From positions 1-64,000 of the forward strand of contig NZ_BBJR01000024.1 of assembly GCF_000739875.1 (NCBI RefSeq): a stretch of DNA of 64,000 nt. Direction: 5' to 3'. Shown in pieces: positions 16,907 through 26,221 of the stretch. A program made the translations under genes and the position numbers. This stretch comes from Comamonas aquatica NBRC 14918. Its GTDB lineage: Bacteria; Pseudomonadota; Gammaproteobacteria; Burkholderiales; Burkholderiaceae_C. The notes beneath the pieces were generated by a model. That model saw nothing but the letters and a program-made list of their open reading frames with translations, searched no databases and was not told the origin of the DNA. Each line of letters opens with the position of its first letter. Within the stretch, counting starts at the first letter, position 1.

Positions 16907-19780
16907 TCAGCTCAGGTAAGCCGCCAGCGGAGGGCAGGTGCACACTATGTTGCGGTCGCCATAGACGTTGTCGATACGCGACACTGGCGGAAAATACTTG
17001 TGCGCCAGTGCGGTCTGGCCAGCGGCCTGCTGGCGGCTGTAGGCGTGCGGCCAGGGCTCTTGCAGCAGTTGCGCGGCAGTGTGCGGGGCGTGCTTGAGCG
17101 GGTTGTCGTCCCGGGTCCAGTCGCCGCGTTCGATCTGGCGGATTTCCTCGCGGATGGCCAGCATCGCGTCGATGAAGCGGTCCAGCTCCGACAGCGGCTC
17201 GCTTTCCGTGGGCTCCACCATCAGGGTCCCGGGCACGGGGAAGGACAGGGTCGGTGCGTGGAAGCCATAGTCGATCAGGCGCTTGGCCACATCCTCGGCG
17301 GTGACGCCGCTGCTGTCCTTCAGGGGGCGCAGGTCCAGGATGCACTCGTGCGCCACGAGCCCGCCAGGGCCGGTGTACAGCGTGGGGTAGTGGCCTTGCA
17401 GGCGGGCGCTGATGTAGTTGGCGTTGAGGATGGCCGTCTCCGTGGCATGGCGCAGGCCGTGCACGCCCATCATGCGGATGTACATCCAACTGATCGGCAG
17501 CACGGAGGCATTGCCATACGGTGCGGCCGAGATCGCGCCCACCGGGCTGGCCGTGGCGCTGGCTGGGTGCCCGGGCAGGTAGGGCACCAGATCGGCGGCC
17601 ACGCAGACCGGGCCCACGCCGGGGCCGCCACCGCCGTGCGGAATGCAGAAGGTCTTGTGCAGGTTCAGGTGGCTGACGTCGCCGCCGAAGGCGCCGGGCG
17701 CCGCCACGCCGACCAGGGCGTTCATGTTGGCGCCGTCCACATAGACGCGGCCGCCGTGCTGGTGCACCAGGTCGCACAGCGGGCGCACGGCGTCCTCGAA
17801 CACGCCATGGGTGCTGGGGTAGGTGATCATGATGCAGGCCAGCCGGTCGCTGTGCGCCTCGCACTTGGCCTGCAGGTCCGCCATGTCGACGTTGCCCTGC
17901 GCATCGCAGGCCACCACCACCACCTGCATGCCGCACATCTGGGCGCTGGCCGGGTTGGTGCCGTGGGCGCTGGACGGAATCAGGCAGATGGTGCGCTGGG
18001 GCTGCCCCTGGGCGGCGTGCCAGGCGCGGATGGCCAGCAGGCCGGCGTATTCGCCCTGCGAGCCGGCGTTGGGCTGCAGGCTCACGTCGGCATACCCGGT
18101 GATGCGCGACAGCCACTGGCGCAACTGCTGGTCCAGCAGGGCATAGCCTTGCTGCTGGTCGGCCGGCGCGAACGGGTGGATGTGGGCGAAGTCCGGCCAG
18201 GTGATGGGCAGCATCTCGCTGGTGGCGTTGAGCTTCATGGTGCACGAACCCAGCGGGATCATGCAGCGGTCCAGCGCCAGGTCCTTGTCCGACAGGCTGC
18301 GGATGTAGCGCAGCATGGCGGTTTCGCTGCGGTGGCGGTGGAACACCGGGTGTGTCAGATAGGGAGAGTGGCGCTGCAGCGCTGCCGGGATCAATGGGGC
18401 GGCCTGGCCGTCCAGCACCGGCGTGCCGGTGGCGCCAAACAGGCGCAGCAGCAGGGCCACATCGGCCGGGGTGCTGGTCTCGTCCAGCGAGATGCCCAGC
18501 GCGGATTCAGAGACTTTTCGCAGGTTGACGCCCGCCAGCTCTGCGCGGGTAGCTATATTGATTGCAGCATGCGGCACGCGCACGGTCAGGGTGTCGAAGG
18601 CCGTGTCGTGGACCAGGGCATGGCCTTGGGCCTGCAGGCCATGGGCCAGGGTGGCAGTCAGGCCGGCAATGCGCTGCGCCATCTGGCGCAGGCCGTCGGG
18701 GCCGTGGTAGACCGCATACATGCTGGCCAGCACGGCCGGCAGCACCTGGGCCGTGCAGATGTTCGAGGTGGCCTTTTCGCGGCGGATGTGTTGCTCACGC
18801 GTTTGGAGTGCCAGGCGCAGGGCGGGTGCGCCCTGGCTGTCCACGCTGACCCCCACCAGACGCCCTGGCAGGGCGCGCTTGTAGGCATCCTGGCAGGCCA
18901 TGAAGGCCGCATGCGGGCCACCGGCCCCCAGCGGCAGGCCCAGGCGCTGGCTGCTGCCGACCACGATGTCGGCGCCCCATTCGCCGGGCGGTGTCAACAG
19001 CGTCAGGGCCAGCAGGTCGGTGGCAACGATGAACAGCGCCTGCTGCTGGTGGCTCAGGCTGGCCGCATCGCGCCAGTCGGCCAGGGCCCCTGTGCTGCCG
19101 GGGTACTGCACCAGGGCACCAAAGTGCGGCGCCTGCAGGGCGGCGTGGAAGGCAGCGTCGTCAGCGGGGCAGTCCAGTTGCCAGCCCAGGGGCTCGGCGC
19201 GGGTGCGCAGCACGGCCAGGGTCTGGGGGTGGGTGTCGGGGTGGACCAGGAAGATGCTGCTGGGCGAGGCTGCGCTGCGGCGCGCCAGTGCCATGGCTTC
19301 GGCAGCGGCGGTGGCTTCGTCCAGCATGGAGGCATTGGCCACGGGCATGGCCGTGAGGTCGCAGACCAGGGTCTGGAAGTTCAGCAGGGCCTCCAGGCGT
19401 CCCTGCGAGATTTCGGCCTGGTAGGGGGTGTAGGCCGTGTACCAGGCGGGATTTTCCAGGATGTTGCGCTGGATGACGCCTGGGGTGTGGGCGGCGTAAT
19501 AGCCCTGGCCGATGAAGCTCTTGAGCACGCGGTTGCGCGCGGCGATGGTCTTGAGTTCGTGCAGTGCCTCGGCTTCGCTGAGTGCCGGGGGCAGGTCCAT
19601 GGGGCGGTCCTGCACGATGTCGGGCGGCACCAGTGCATCCATCAGGGCCTGGCGCGAGGGCTGGCCGATGGCGCGCAGCATGTGTGCTTCGTCCGGCGCA
19701 CTGGGCCCGATGTGGCGCCGCGCGAAGGCGTCGCTCTCGTGCAGTTCAGACAGGGGTGCTTGCAGTCGCTGATTCATCAT
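16907..19780 (-). CDS. gcvP: Glycine dehydrogenase (decarboxylating), P-protein
   Basis: The 957-residue PLP enzyme decarboxylates glycine and passes the aminomethyl group to the lipoyl arm of GcvH. The length equals that of E. coli GcvP. The N-terminal FARRHIGPS motif, the glycine-rich segments, and the PLP lysine in [16 protein letters not shown] (about K709) are present. Two ATGs in tandem at 19780 and 19777 follow a GGTGGG-type Shine-Dalgarno. It is the last gene of gcvT-gcvH-gcvP and lies 109 nt after gcvH. Confidence 0.97.
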   Translation of the reverse strand: MMNQRLQAPLSELHESDAFARRHIGPSAPDEAHMLRAIGQPSRQALMDALVPPDIVQDRPMDLPPALSEAEALHELKTIAARNRVLKSFIGQGYYAAHTPGVIQRNILENPAWYTAYTPYQAEISQGRLEALLNFQTLVCDLTAMPVANASMLDEATAAAEAMALARRSAASPSSIFLVHPDTHPQTLAVLRTRAEPLGWQLDCPADDAAFHAALQAPHFGALVQYPGSTGALADWRDAASLSHQQQALFIVATDLLALTLLTPPGEWGADIVVGSSQRLGLPLGAGGPHAAFMACQDAYKRALPGRLVGVSVDSQGAPALRLALQTREQHIRREKATSNICTAQVLPAVLASMYAVYHGPDGLRQMAQRIAGLTATLAHGLQAQGHALVHDTAFDTLTVRVPHAAINIATRAELAGVNLRKVSESALGISLDETSTPADVALLLRLFGATGTPVLDGQAAPLIPAALQRHSPYLTHPVFHRHRSETAMLRYIRSLSDKDLALDRCMIPLGSCTMKLNATSEMLPITWPDFAHIHPFAPADQQQGYALLDQQLRQWLSRITGYADVSLQPNAGSQGEYAGLLAIRAWHAAQGQPQRTICLIPSSAHGTNPASAQMCGMQVVVVACDAQGNVDMADLQAKCEAHSDRLACIMITYPSTHGVFEDAVRPLCDLVHQHGGRVYVDGANMNALVGVAAPGAFGGDVSHLNLHKTFCIPHGGGGPGVGPVCVAADLVPYLPGHPASATASPVGAISAAPYGNASVLPISWMYIRMMGVHGLRHATETAILNANYISARLQGHYPTLYTGPGGLVAHECILDLRPLKDSSGVTAEDVAKRLIDYGFHAPTLSFPVPGTLMVEPTESEPLSELDRFIDAMLAIREEIRQIERGDWTRDDNPLKHAPHTAAQLLQEPWPHAYSRQQAAGQTALAHKYFPPVSRIDNVYGDRNIVCTCPPLAAYLS

Positions 19781-19889
19781 CCCACCTTCCCTCTCATCGA
19801 TACAGTGCGCGGGCCGGGTTGCGGCTGCGGCGGCAGGCACGCAGCCGCCCCGATCTGGGCGGCGCAGGCCCAGAGCAGGGTGCAGGCGC

Positions 19890-20264
19890 TCAGGCGCTGG
19901 CGGCGAAGTTGCCGTAGGTGGTTTCGTCCATCAGGCCGTCGAGCTGGCTGGGGTCGCTGAGCTTGACCTTGAAGAACCAGCCGGCGCCCAGCGGGTCGGT
20001 GTTGGCCAGCGAGGGATCGGCGCGCAGGGCTTCGTTGACTTCGACGATCTCGCCGGTCACGGGCATGAAGACGTCGGCCGCGGCCTTGACGGACTCGACC
20101 ACGCCGGTGACGTCGCCCTGCAGGAAGGTGGTGCCCACGGCGGGCAGGTCCACAAACACCACGTCACCCAGGGCGTCCTGGGCGTGCACGGTAATGCCGA
20201 CGATGGCGGCTTCAGGCTGGGCGGCGTTGACCCATTCGTGTTCTTTGGAAAATTTGAGGCTCAT
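19890..20264 (-). CDS. gcvH: Glycine cleavage system H-protein
   Basis: The 124-residue lipoyl carrier protein begins [12 protein letters not shown]. The lipoylated lysine is K60 in [25 protein letters not shown] near the C-terminus is typical. It shuttles the aminomethyl group from GcvP to GcvT and electrons to the L-protein, which is not in this window. The start at 20264 fits the family; the longer open frame upstream is unrelated. Confidence 0.97.
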   Translation of the reverse strand: MSLKFSKEHEWVNAAQPEAAIVGITVHAQDALGDVVFVDLPAVGTTFLQGDVTGVVESVKAAADVFMPVTGEIVEVNEALRADPSLANTDPLGAGWFFKVKLSDPSQLDGLMDETTYGNFAASA

Positions 20265-20377
20265 GGGAAAAACTCCGTGATGCGAGAAAAGGCAAAAAGC
20301 GTGCCGCAGGCCGGCGCGCGTTGGCTCACACTGTAGCCGGGTTGGCAGGCGCCGACGGCGTTGCCAGCGGCTGCGGC

Positions 20378-21517
20378 CTAGCTTTTGCGGTAGCGGGTCC
20401 CTATGAAAGGCAGAGGAATGACCTCCATGGGCACGGGCTTGCCGCGCACCAGGGCATCCAGCCGGGTGCCGTGGGCGGCGCAGTCGGGCGGGACATAGCC
20501 CATGGCGATCGGGCGGTCGGTGCTGGGCGAGAGCAGGCCGCTGGTGACCTGGCCGACCGCCATGCCCCCCGGGCGGTGCAGGGGGCTGCCGTCGCGCACG
20601 GGGATGCGCTCCATGGCGTGCAGGCCCACGCGCACGCCGGCCACGGGCGCCTGGCCCTCGATCTGCGGCAGAACCACGTCGGCACCGATGAAGCCGCCGG
20701 CACGCTGGCCCCCGGTGCGGCGCACCTTGGGGATGCTCCAGTTCAGGGCGGCCTGGGTGGGGGTGGTGCGCTGGTCCATGTCGGTGCCGTACAGGCACAG
20801 CCCGGCCTCCAGGCGCAGCGAATTGCGGGCACCCAGGCCGGCGGGCAGCACGCCGGGCTGCTTGAGCAGCCAGCGCGCCAGGGCATCGGCGTGGCTGGCG
20901 GGGATGGAGATTTCAAAGCCATCCTCCCCGGTGTAGCCGCTGCGGGTGATGTAGCCGCGTGCATCCTTGAAGTCGAACGGCGTGCCCTGCATGAACAGCA
21001 GCGGGCCGGTGGCCGGCACCGGGCGCTGCAGCACGGCGGCGGCCTGCGGGCCTTGCAGGGCCAGCAGGGCCATCTCGGGCAGGGGCTGGACCTGGCATTC
21101 GTGGCCGATGTGGGTCTGCAGCCAGGCCAGGTCTTCGTGCTTGCGGGCGGCGTTGACGATCAGCAGGTAGTCCTGGCCACGGTTGATGACCATCAGGTCG
21201 TCGAGGATGCCGCCGTCCTCGGCCAGCAGCAGGGCGTAACGCTGGCGGTGCAGGCCCAGGTCCATCACGTCGATGGGCAGCACCTGTTCCAGCGCGGCGG
21301 CGGCCGAGGGGCCGCTGACGCTGATCTGCCCCATGTGCGAGACGTCGAACAGGCTGACTTTCTCGCGCGTGTGCTTGTGCTCGGCCAGCAGGCCGGCGGG
21401 GTATTGCACCGGCATGGCATAGCCGGCAAAACGCACCATGCGCGCACCCAGTTCCAGGTGCAAGGCGTGCAAAGGGGTGTGCAGGGCGGGCGCCTCGGTG
21501 GGCGGCACTGTGGTCAT
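20378..21517 (-). CDS. gcvT: Aminomethyltransferase (glycine cleavage T-protein)
   Basis: The 379-residue enzyme transfers the one-carbon unit from aminomethyl-GcvH to tetrahydrofolate. Typical parts are MVRFAGYAMPVQYP, LFDVSHMGQI, GYTGEDGFEI, GLGARNSLRLEAG and the C-terminal GYVPPD. ATG at 21517 fits the family start. It is the first gene of the gcv set and has a 5' region with a long hairpin (21668-21745). Confidence 0.96.
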   Translation of the reverse strand: MTTVPPTEAPALHTPLHALHLELGARMVRFAGYAMPVQYPAGLLAEHKHTREKVSLFDVSHMGQISVSGPSAAAALEQVLPIDVMDLGLHRQRYALLLAEDGGILDDLMVINRGQDYLLIVNAARKHEDLAWLQTHIGHECQVQPLPEMALLALQGPQAAAVLQRPVPATGPLLFMQGTPFDFKDARGYITRSGYTGEDGFEISIPASHADALARWLLKQPGVLPAGLGARNSLRLEAGLCLYGTDMDQRTTPTQAALNWSIPKVRRTGGQRAGGFIGADVVLPQIEGQAPVAGVRVGLHAMERIPVRDGSPLHRPGGMAVGQVTSGLLSPSTDRPIAMGYVPPDCAAHGTRLDALVRGKPVPMEVIPLPFIGTRYRKS

Positions 21518-21667
21518 GACCTGGTCCTCGTTCTTGGTGGTTGGAACGATTCTAGGGGGCTGCCGCCGCTTGTGGCTGCGCGTTGTCGCGGGAGCGCACG
21601 TGCAGTTGACAGCCCCGTGGCGGGCGCACCTGGGCTGGGTGTGCCGCGCACGGGCCATGCCTGCCAG

Positions 21668-21745
21668 GAGCAGCTGGCGCTGGTTCCACCTGACTTTCAG
21701 CGCGAAAAGTGCCTGAAGTTAAGGCAGGACGTGCGCCAGCTGCTC
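21668..21745 (-). promoter_or_regulatory. Long structured element in the gcvT leader
   Basis: Perfect 13-bp arms GAGCAGCTGGCGC (21668-21680) and GCGCCAGCTGCTC (21733-21745) enclose 52 nt. Inside, CCTG pairs with CAGG, and TTCAG pairs with CTGAA around a short CGC/GTG stem. It lies 150 nt upstream of gcvT on the gcvT strand. The usual glycine-riboswitch cores were not found. Read on the plus strand the arm is followed by TCTTTTT, so it might instead act as a terminator there, though no plus-strand gene precedes it. Confidence 0.5.
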
Positions 21746-21764
21746 TCTTTTTGAGCGAATGTGC

Positions 21765-22085
21765 TCAGTGGGGGCGCACCTCGAAATAGCAGCCTTCCTC
21801 GCCACCGAGGCCTTGCATGCCGGCCTCGGCCGCGGCGCGGGCGGCCTTCATCCAGCGTTGGTAGATGGCCTTGGCATCGTCGGTGATTTCCTCGGGCGGG
21901 GCGTCTTCCAGACGCTCCAGCGTGCGCAGGGCGTCGGCCACCTGGGCCTCGCCGCCAAGCTGGCGCGCCAGTGTGCGGGCGTAGCGGGTTTCGGCGCGCT
22001 GGCGCTCGAACTCCGGCAGGCCGGGGTAGTCGCACAGGGCCACGGTGAAGCAGGGTTGGTCTTGAACAGTATCGGTTGCGAACAT
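21765..22085 (-). CDS. Unknown 106-residue protein behind a LexA box
   Basis: No family was recognised. The product is 106 residues, acidic, mostly helical in appearance, with no signal or membrane segment. Notable parts are CFTVALCDYPGLPEF, an arginine-rich helix near residues 30-42, an acidic middle (LEDAPPEEITDD) and the ending GCYFEVRPH. ATG at 22085 was chosen because the LexA-type palindrome ends 24 nt before it and the promoter lies between. It is upstream of gcvT on the same strand, but 247 nt and a structured element separate them. The operator suggests a role in the DNA-damage response. Confidence 0.72.
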   Translation of the reverse strand: MFATDTVQDQPCFTVALCDYPGLPEFERQRAETRYARTLARQLGGEAQVADALRTLERLEDAPPEEITDDAKAIYQRWMKAARAAAEAGMQGLGGEEGCYFEVRPH

Positions 22086-22108
22086 AGATATGTATAAAAC
22101 AACAGTGA

Positions 22109-22124
22109 CTGTATGAATGTACAG
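22109..22124 (-). promoter_or_regulatory. LexA (SOS) box
   Basis: CTGT-N8-ACAG, a perfect match to the gamma/betaproteobacterial LexA half-sites with an AT-rich centre. On the minus strand it is followed by an AT-rich TTTTATACAT segment that can serve as a -10, and then the ATG at 22085. A LexA dimer here would cover the promoter. Confidence 0.72.
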
Positions 22125-22361
22125 TTTTTTGTGGCCGCTGCGCAAGTGTTTTTTGCAGGGCCCATCACCCTGAGGAGCCACCGCGTCGGTCGCCGTGGCG
22201 CGGTGGCTGGCGGGCCGCGGGTCTGCGTGGCTGCCTTGGTGGATTCACTAGGTAGTGGCTTCACCCGTGCGACAGCGCGATGCGGGTGAGGCATTTCACA
22301 ATGCAGGCGCAGGCCCCGAACGAGGGCCGTTTCCATCCATGACCACCAGGAGACTTCGTCC

Positions 22362-23147
22362 ATGACGCGTACCGTGCAACAACTCTTCAACCTGCAAGGC
22401 AAGACGGCCTTGGTGACCGGTGGCTCGCGCGGCCTGGGGCTGCAGATGGCACAGGCCCTGGGGGAGGCCGGTGCGCGCGTGGTGCTGACCTCGCGCAAGG
22501 CGCAGGACCTGGAGGCGGCCGCGGCCGAGTTGCAGGCCCAGGGCATCGACGCGCAGTGGATTGCCGCGGACTGTGCCAAGGAAGAGGACATCCTGCGCCT
22601 GGTGGCCGAGACCGTGCAGCGCGTCGGCCCCATCGACATCCTGGTCAACAACGCGGGCGCCAGCTGGGGCGCCCCGGCGGAAAGCCACCCCGTGGCGGCC
22701 TGGGACAAGGTGATGAACCTGAACATCCGGGGCTATTTCCTGCTGAGCCAGGCCGTGGCCAACGCCGGCATGCTGGCGCGCGGCGGGCGCATCATCAACC
22801 TGGCCTCGATCGCCGGCCTGGGCGGCAACCCCATCGAGATGAAGACGATTGCCTACAACACCTCCAAGGGTGCGGTGCTGAACTTCACGCGCGCGCTGGC
22901 GGCCGAATGGGGCCCCCACCATGTGACGGTGAATGCCATCTGCCCGGGCTTCTTTCGCACCAAGATGGCCGAGGTGCTGATCGACACCATGGGCGAGGAC
23001 AACATGGCCAGCCGCGCACCGCTGCGGCGCCTGGGCGATGACGAAGGCCTGAAGGGCCTGACCGTGCTGCTGGCCAGCGATGCCGGCAAGCACATCACCG
23101 GCCAGTGGGTGGCAGTGGACGGCGGCGTGAGCGCGGTGCTGGGCTGA
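22362..23147 (+). CDS. SDR-family oxidoreductase
   Basis: The 261-residue short-chain dehydrogenase has TGGSRGLG (about residues 19-26), NNAG and the catalytic YNTSK. ICPGFFRTKM and the terminal GQWVAVDGG are classical SDR features. It resembles gluconate 5-dehydrogenase/3-oxoacyl-ACP-reductase-like members, but the substrate is not fixed. ATG follows an AGGAG-type site. It opens a plus-strand set with a thioesterase, an MDR reductase and another SDR, which may act in one acyl-CoA or carbonyl pathway. Confidence 0.88.
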   Translation: MTRTVQQLFNLQGKTALVTGGSRGLGLQMAQALGEAGARVVLTSRKAQDLEAAAAELQAQGIDAQWIAADCAKEEDILRLVAETVQRVGPIDILVNNAGASWGAPAESHPVAAWDKVMNLNIRGYFLLSQAVANAGMLARGGRIINLASIAGLGGNPIEMKTIAYNTSKGAVLNFTRALAAEWGPHHVTVNAICPGFFRTKMAEVLIDTMGEDNMASRAPLRRLGDDEGLKGLTVLLASDAGKHITGQWVAVDGGVSAVLG

Positions 23148-23344
23148 TGGGCATGCGCGCGCGGTCAGTGGCCCTGTCCCAACGGTGTGTCTGCAGCGCC
23201 CAGGGTCCAGCCCGCGCGGGCGGCGGCCTGCGTGGACGGGATTGTCGCCATTACTCCAATGCGACAGCTTTTTGCCCAGAGCCCACCGCCCGCGCCGCTA
23301 TGCTTGCGCGCATTTCCCCCTGATATGAACGACGGAGACACCGC

Positions 23345-23785
23345 ATGCTGAGTTTTGGCGCCCACCCCATCCCCTTTGTGAACCACCTGGGCTTCACCCT
23401 GCACCACATGGCCAACGGGGAGTCCGAACTGCGCTACACCGCCAAGCCCGAGCACCTGAACACCTTCGACGTGACGCACGGCGGTGCCAGCATGACGCTG
23501 ATGGACGTGGCCATGGCCGTGGCCGCGCGCAGCCTGGAGAGCGACGATTTCGGTTGCGTCACCATCGAGATGAAGACCAGCTTCATGCAGGCCGCGCGCG
23601 GCCCGCTGGTGGCCAAGGGACTGGTGCTGCACCGCACCAAGACCATGGCCTATTGCGAAGGCAAGATCTATGACAGCGAGGGCCGCCTGTGCACCCATGC
23701 CACCGGCACCTTCAAGTACATGCCGCGCACTGTCAAGCCTGGTCAGAAACCCGGTAGCGCCACCACCGTGATTGCCACAGACTGA
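23345..23785 (+). CDS. PaaI-type hotdog thioesterase
   Basis: The 146-residue protein fits the PaaI/YbgC hotdog fold: NHLGFTLHHMANGESEL, then the helix HLNTFDVTHGGASMTLMDVAM with the HGG motif, then TIEMKTSFMQAARGPL. These enzymes hydrolyse acyl- or aryl-CoA thioesters and usually act as tetramers in the cytoplasm. The neighbouring SDR and MDR genes support a role in CoA-linked carbon metabolism. It is 197 nt after the SDR, so an own promoter is possible. Confidence 0.87.
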   Translation: MLSFGAHPIPFVNHLGFTLHHMANGESELRYTAKPEHLNTFDVTHGGASMTLMDVAMAVAARSLESDDFGCVTIEMKTSFMQAARGPLVAKGLVLHRTKTMAYCEGKIYDSEGRLCTHATGTFKYMPRTVKPGQKPGSATTVIATD

Positions 23786-23884
23786 GCCAGCGGCCAGCCA
23801 GGGCTGGCTTGAGTTTCATGTATCAAATGTGCTGTTTACGCTTATCTGGCAAGCGATGACAGTTATCAAAAGGAGACAAGTCAC

Positions 23885-24901
23885 ATGCCCGTCAATCAAC
23901 AGATCCTGCTGGACAACCGCCCCCATGGCGAAGCCACGGTCGACAACTTCAAGCTGGTCGAGACGGCCACCCCCGCGCTGCAGGACGGCGAGGTGCTGGT
24001 GCGCCACCACTACCTGAGCCTGGACCCCTACATGCGCGGCCGCATGAACGACAGCAAGAGCTATGCGGCCAGCCAGGCCCTGGGTGAAGTGATGATCGGC
24101 GGCACCGTGGGCGAGGTGGTGGAAAGCCGCCACCCCAAGTTCCAGCCCGGCGACCAGGTCGTGGGCATGGGCGGCTGGCAGCTGTACAGCGTGGTCGACG
24201 GCAACGCCCCCGGCATGCTGCGCAAGGTGGACACCACCCACGTGCCGCTGTCCTACTACCTGGGCGCCGTGGGCATGCCCGGCGTCACCGCCTGGTACGG
24301 GCTGGTGAAGATCATCCAGCCCAAGGCGGGCGAGACCGTGGTCGTCAGCGCCGCCACCGGCGCTGTGGGCAGTGCCTTTGCCGCCCTGGCCAAGGCCCGT
24401 GGCTGCCGCGTGGTGGGCATTGCCGGTGGCGCGGAAAAATGCGCCTACGCCACGGGCGAGCTGGGCTTTGACGCCTGCATCGACTACAAGGCCCACCCCG
24501 ACCTGAAGTCCATGGCCAAGGCCCTCAAGGACGCCTGCCCCGACGGCATCGACGGCTACTTCGAGAACGTCGGTGGCTACATCCTCGACGCCGTGCTGCT
24601 GCGCGCGAACGCGTTCGCCCGCGTGGCCGTGTGCGGGATGATCGCCGGCTACGACGGCCAGCCCCTGCCGCTGGCCAACCCGGCGCTGATCCTGATCAAC
24701 CGCATGAAGGTCGAAGGCTTCATCGTCAGCGAACACATGGACGTCTGGCCCGAGGCCCTGACCGAGCTGGGCACCCTGGTGGCCCAGGGCAAGCTGCGCC
24801 CGCGCGAAAGCATTGCCCATGGGCTGCAGAACGCGCCCGAGGCCTTCCTGGGCCTGCTCAAGGGCAAGAACTTCGGCAAGCAACTGGTCCAGTTGGTCTG
24901 A
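23885..24901 (+). CDS. NADP-dependent zinc-free MDR oxidoreductase
   Basis: The 338-residue medium-chain reductase has LSLDPYMRGRM near the N-terminus and the NADPH loop AATGAVGS, as in the CurA/leukotriene-B4 12-hydroxydehydrogenase group that reduces alpha,beta-unsaturated carbonyls. Zinc-binding cysteines of classical alcohol dehydrogenases are absent. It lies 99 nt after the thioesterase and ends at a strong terminator. Confidence 0.9.
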   Translation: MPVNQQILLDNRPHGEATVDNFKLVETATPALQDGEVLVRHHYLSLDPYMRGRMNDSKSYAASQALGEVMIGGTVGEVVESRHPKFQPGDQVVGMGGWQLYSVVDGNAPGMLRKVDTTHVPLSYYLGAVGMPGVTAWYGLVKIIQPKAGETVVVSAATGAVGSAFAALAKARGCRVVGIAGGAEKCAYATGELGFDACIDYKAHPDLKSMAKALKDACPDGIDGYFENVGGYILDAVLLRANAFARVAVCGMIAGYDGQPLPLANPALILINRMKVEGFIVSEHMDVWPEALTELGTLVAQGKLRPRESIAHGLQNAPEAFLGLLKGKNFGKQLVQLV

Positions 24902-24914
24902 GCCACCTCCCTGC

Positions 24915-24939
24915 AAGGCGCCCCGGTGGCGCCTTTTTT
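24915..24939 (+). terminator. Intrinsic terminator after the MDR gene
   Basis: An 8-bp stem, AAGGCGCC with GGCGCCTT, a 5-nt loop, and six T residues overlapping the stem end. The following SDR therefore probably depends on read-through or its own promoter. Confidence 0.88.
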
Positions 24940-25001
24940 GCGGGCGGCAGCGGACAGTGACGGATGCGAGGACAGAGGATCACACACAAGGAGACACAAA
25001 G

Positions 25002-25919
25002 ATGCTGAATGGACTGGCAGGCAAGACGGCGGTGCTGACGGGCGCGGGCTCGGGCTTTGGACTGGAGTGCATGCGCATCGCCGCCCACGGCGGCATGCGC
25101 CTGGTGCTGGTGGATGTGCAGGCCGACGCCCTGGCCGCGGCCGAGGCCGAAGCCCGGCGGCTGGGCGCCGCCGACGTGCTGGCGCGGCAGGTGGACGTGA
25201 GTCAGGCGGCAGCCATGGAACAGCTGGCGGCCGAGGTGCAGGCCCGCTTCGGGGCGCCGCACTTCGTGTTCAACAACGCCGGCGTGGGCGGTGGCGGCCT
25301 GCTGTGGGAGCAGTCCGTGCAGGACTGGGAATGGGTGTTGGGCGTGAACCTGTGGGGCGTGATCCACGGCGTGCGCCTGTTCACCCCGATGATGCTGGAG
25401 GCCGCGCGCCAGGACCCGGACTGGCAGGGCCACATCGTCAACACGGCCAGCATGGCCGGGCTGCTGGCGCCGCCGAACATGGGGGTGTACAACGTCAGCA
25501 AGCATGCCGTGGTCAGCCTGACCGAAACCTTGTACCAGGACCTGCGGCTGGTCAGCGACCAGGTGCATTGCAGCGTGCTGTGCCCGTATTTTGTGCCGAC
25601 CGGCATAGCCAACAGCGAGCGCAACCGCCCCGGGGGCGTGGACACGCAGCAGCTGACCACCAGCCAGCAGATTGCGCGCGCCATGTCGCAAAAGGCCGTC
25701 AGCTCCGGCAAGGTCACGGCCGAAGACATCGCCAGCAAGGTGTTCGCGGCCATGGCCGACAACCAGTTCTACATCTTCAGCCACCCGCATGCGCTGGGGA
25801 ATGTGCAGACGCGCCTGGAGGACATCCTGGAGATGCGCAACCCCACCGATGCCTTTGCGGACCGCCCCGACGTGGGCACCCAGCTGCGCAACGCCTTGCG
25901 CACGCCGGCCGCCGCCTGA
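25002..25919 (+). CDS. SDR-family oxidoreductase, long form
   Basis: The 305-residue SDR has TGAGSGFG (about 13-20), NNAG and YNVSK. A C-terminal extension of about 40 residues distinguishes it from the shorter SDR at 22362. The start at 25002 follows AAGGAG 9 nt upstream; the open frame continues upstream in unrelated sequence across the terminator. The substrate is unknown. Confidence 0.9.
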   Translation: MLNGLAGKTAVLTGAGSGFGLECMRIAAHGGMRLVLVDVQADALAAAEAEARRLGAADVLARQVDVSQAAAMEQLAAEVQARFGAPHFVFNNAGVGGGGLLWEQSVQDWEWVLGVNLWGVIHGVRLFTPMMLEAARQDPDWQGHIVNTASMAGLLAPPNMGVYNVSKHAVVSLTETLYQDLRLVSDQVHCSVLCPYFVPTGIANSERNRPGGVDTQQLTTSQQIARAMSQKAVSSGKVTAEDIASKVFAAMADNQFYIFSHPHALGNVQTRLEDILEMRNPTDAFADRPDVGTQLRNALRTPAAA

Positions 25920-26221
25920 GCGCGCCCCGCACAGGCCGCGGGCCCTGTGCCCGCGGCGCGGACCTGCAGCCCCGCTGGCCGGGGCTGTGTCGCGTCTGGC
26001 GGGTGCGTGCCGGAATTTGTGTGGACAGGATGTAGGGAACTGTTACAGACTCTCGCAGTCTCAGCACAAGGCGCAGGCAGGCCGCGGCTGCAATCTGGCG
26101 CAAAGCGGGTGATGGCGGGCGGTCTTGCTACCAATTTCCCCGGTTTTGGGCCGGGCGCTTTACAAAAAATCAACATTGCGGGCCCAGAATGGCACCGTTT
26201 CGCTCCACTGATTGCCTCTCC
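25920..26221. other. Spacer with RND operon promoter region
   Basis: About 300 bp with no gene. A TGTTACAGACTCTCGCAGTC segment near 26040 has some symmetry (GACT..AGTC), but no firm operator was identified. No regulator gene adjoins the RND operon on this side. Confidence 0.35.

Noticed and set aside
16643-19960. 1105-codon open frame on the plus strand opposite gcvP
   Set aside because: A shadow of gcvP and the histidine kinase; no domain or ribosome site.
21518-21764. Glycine riboswitch before gcvT
   Set aside because: The position is right, but the conserved glycine-aptamer cores were not found by eye; only a different hairpin is present.
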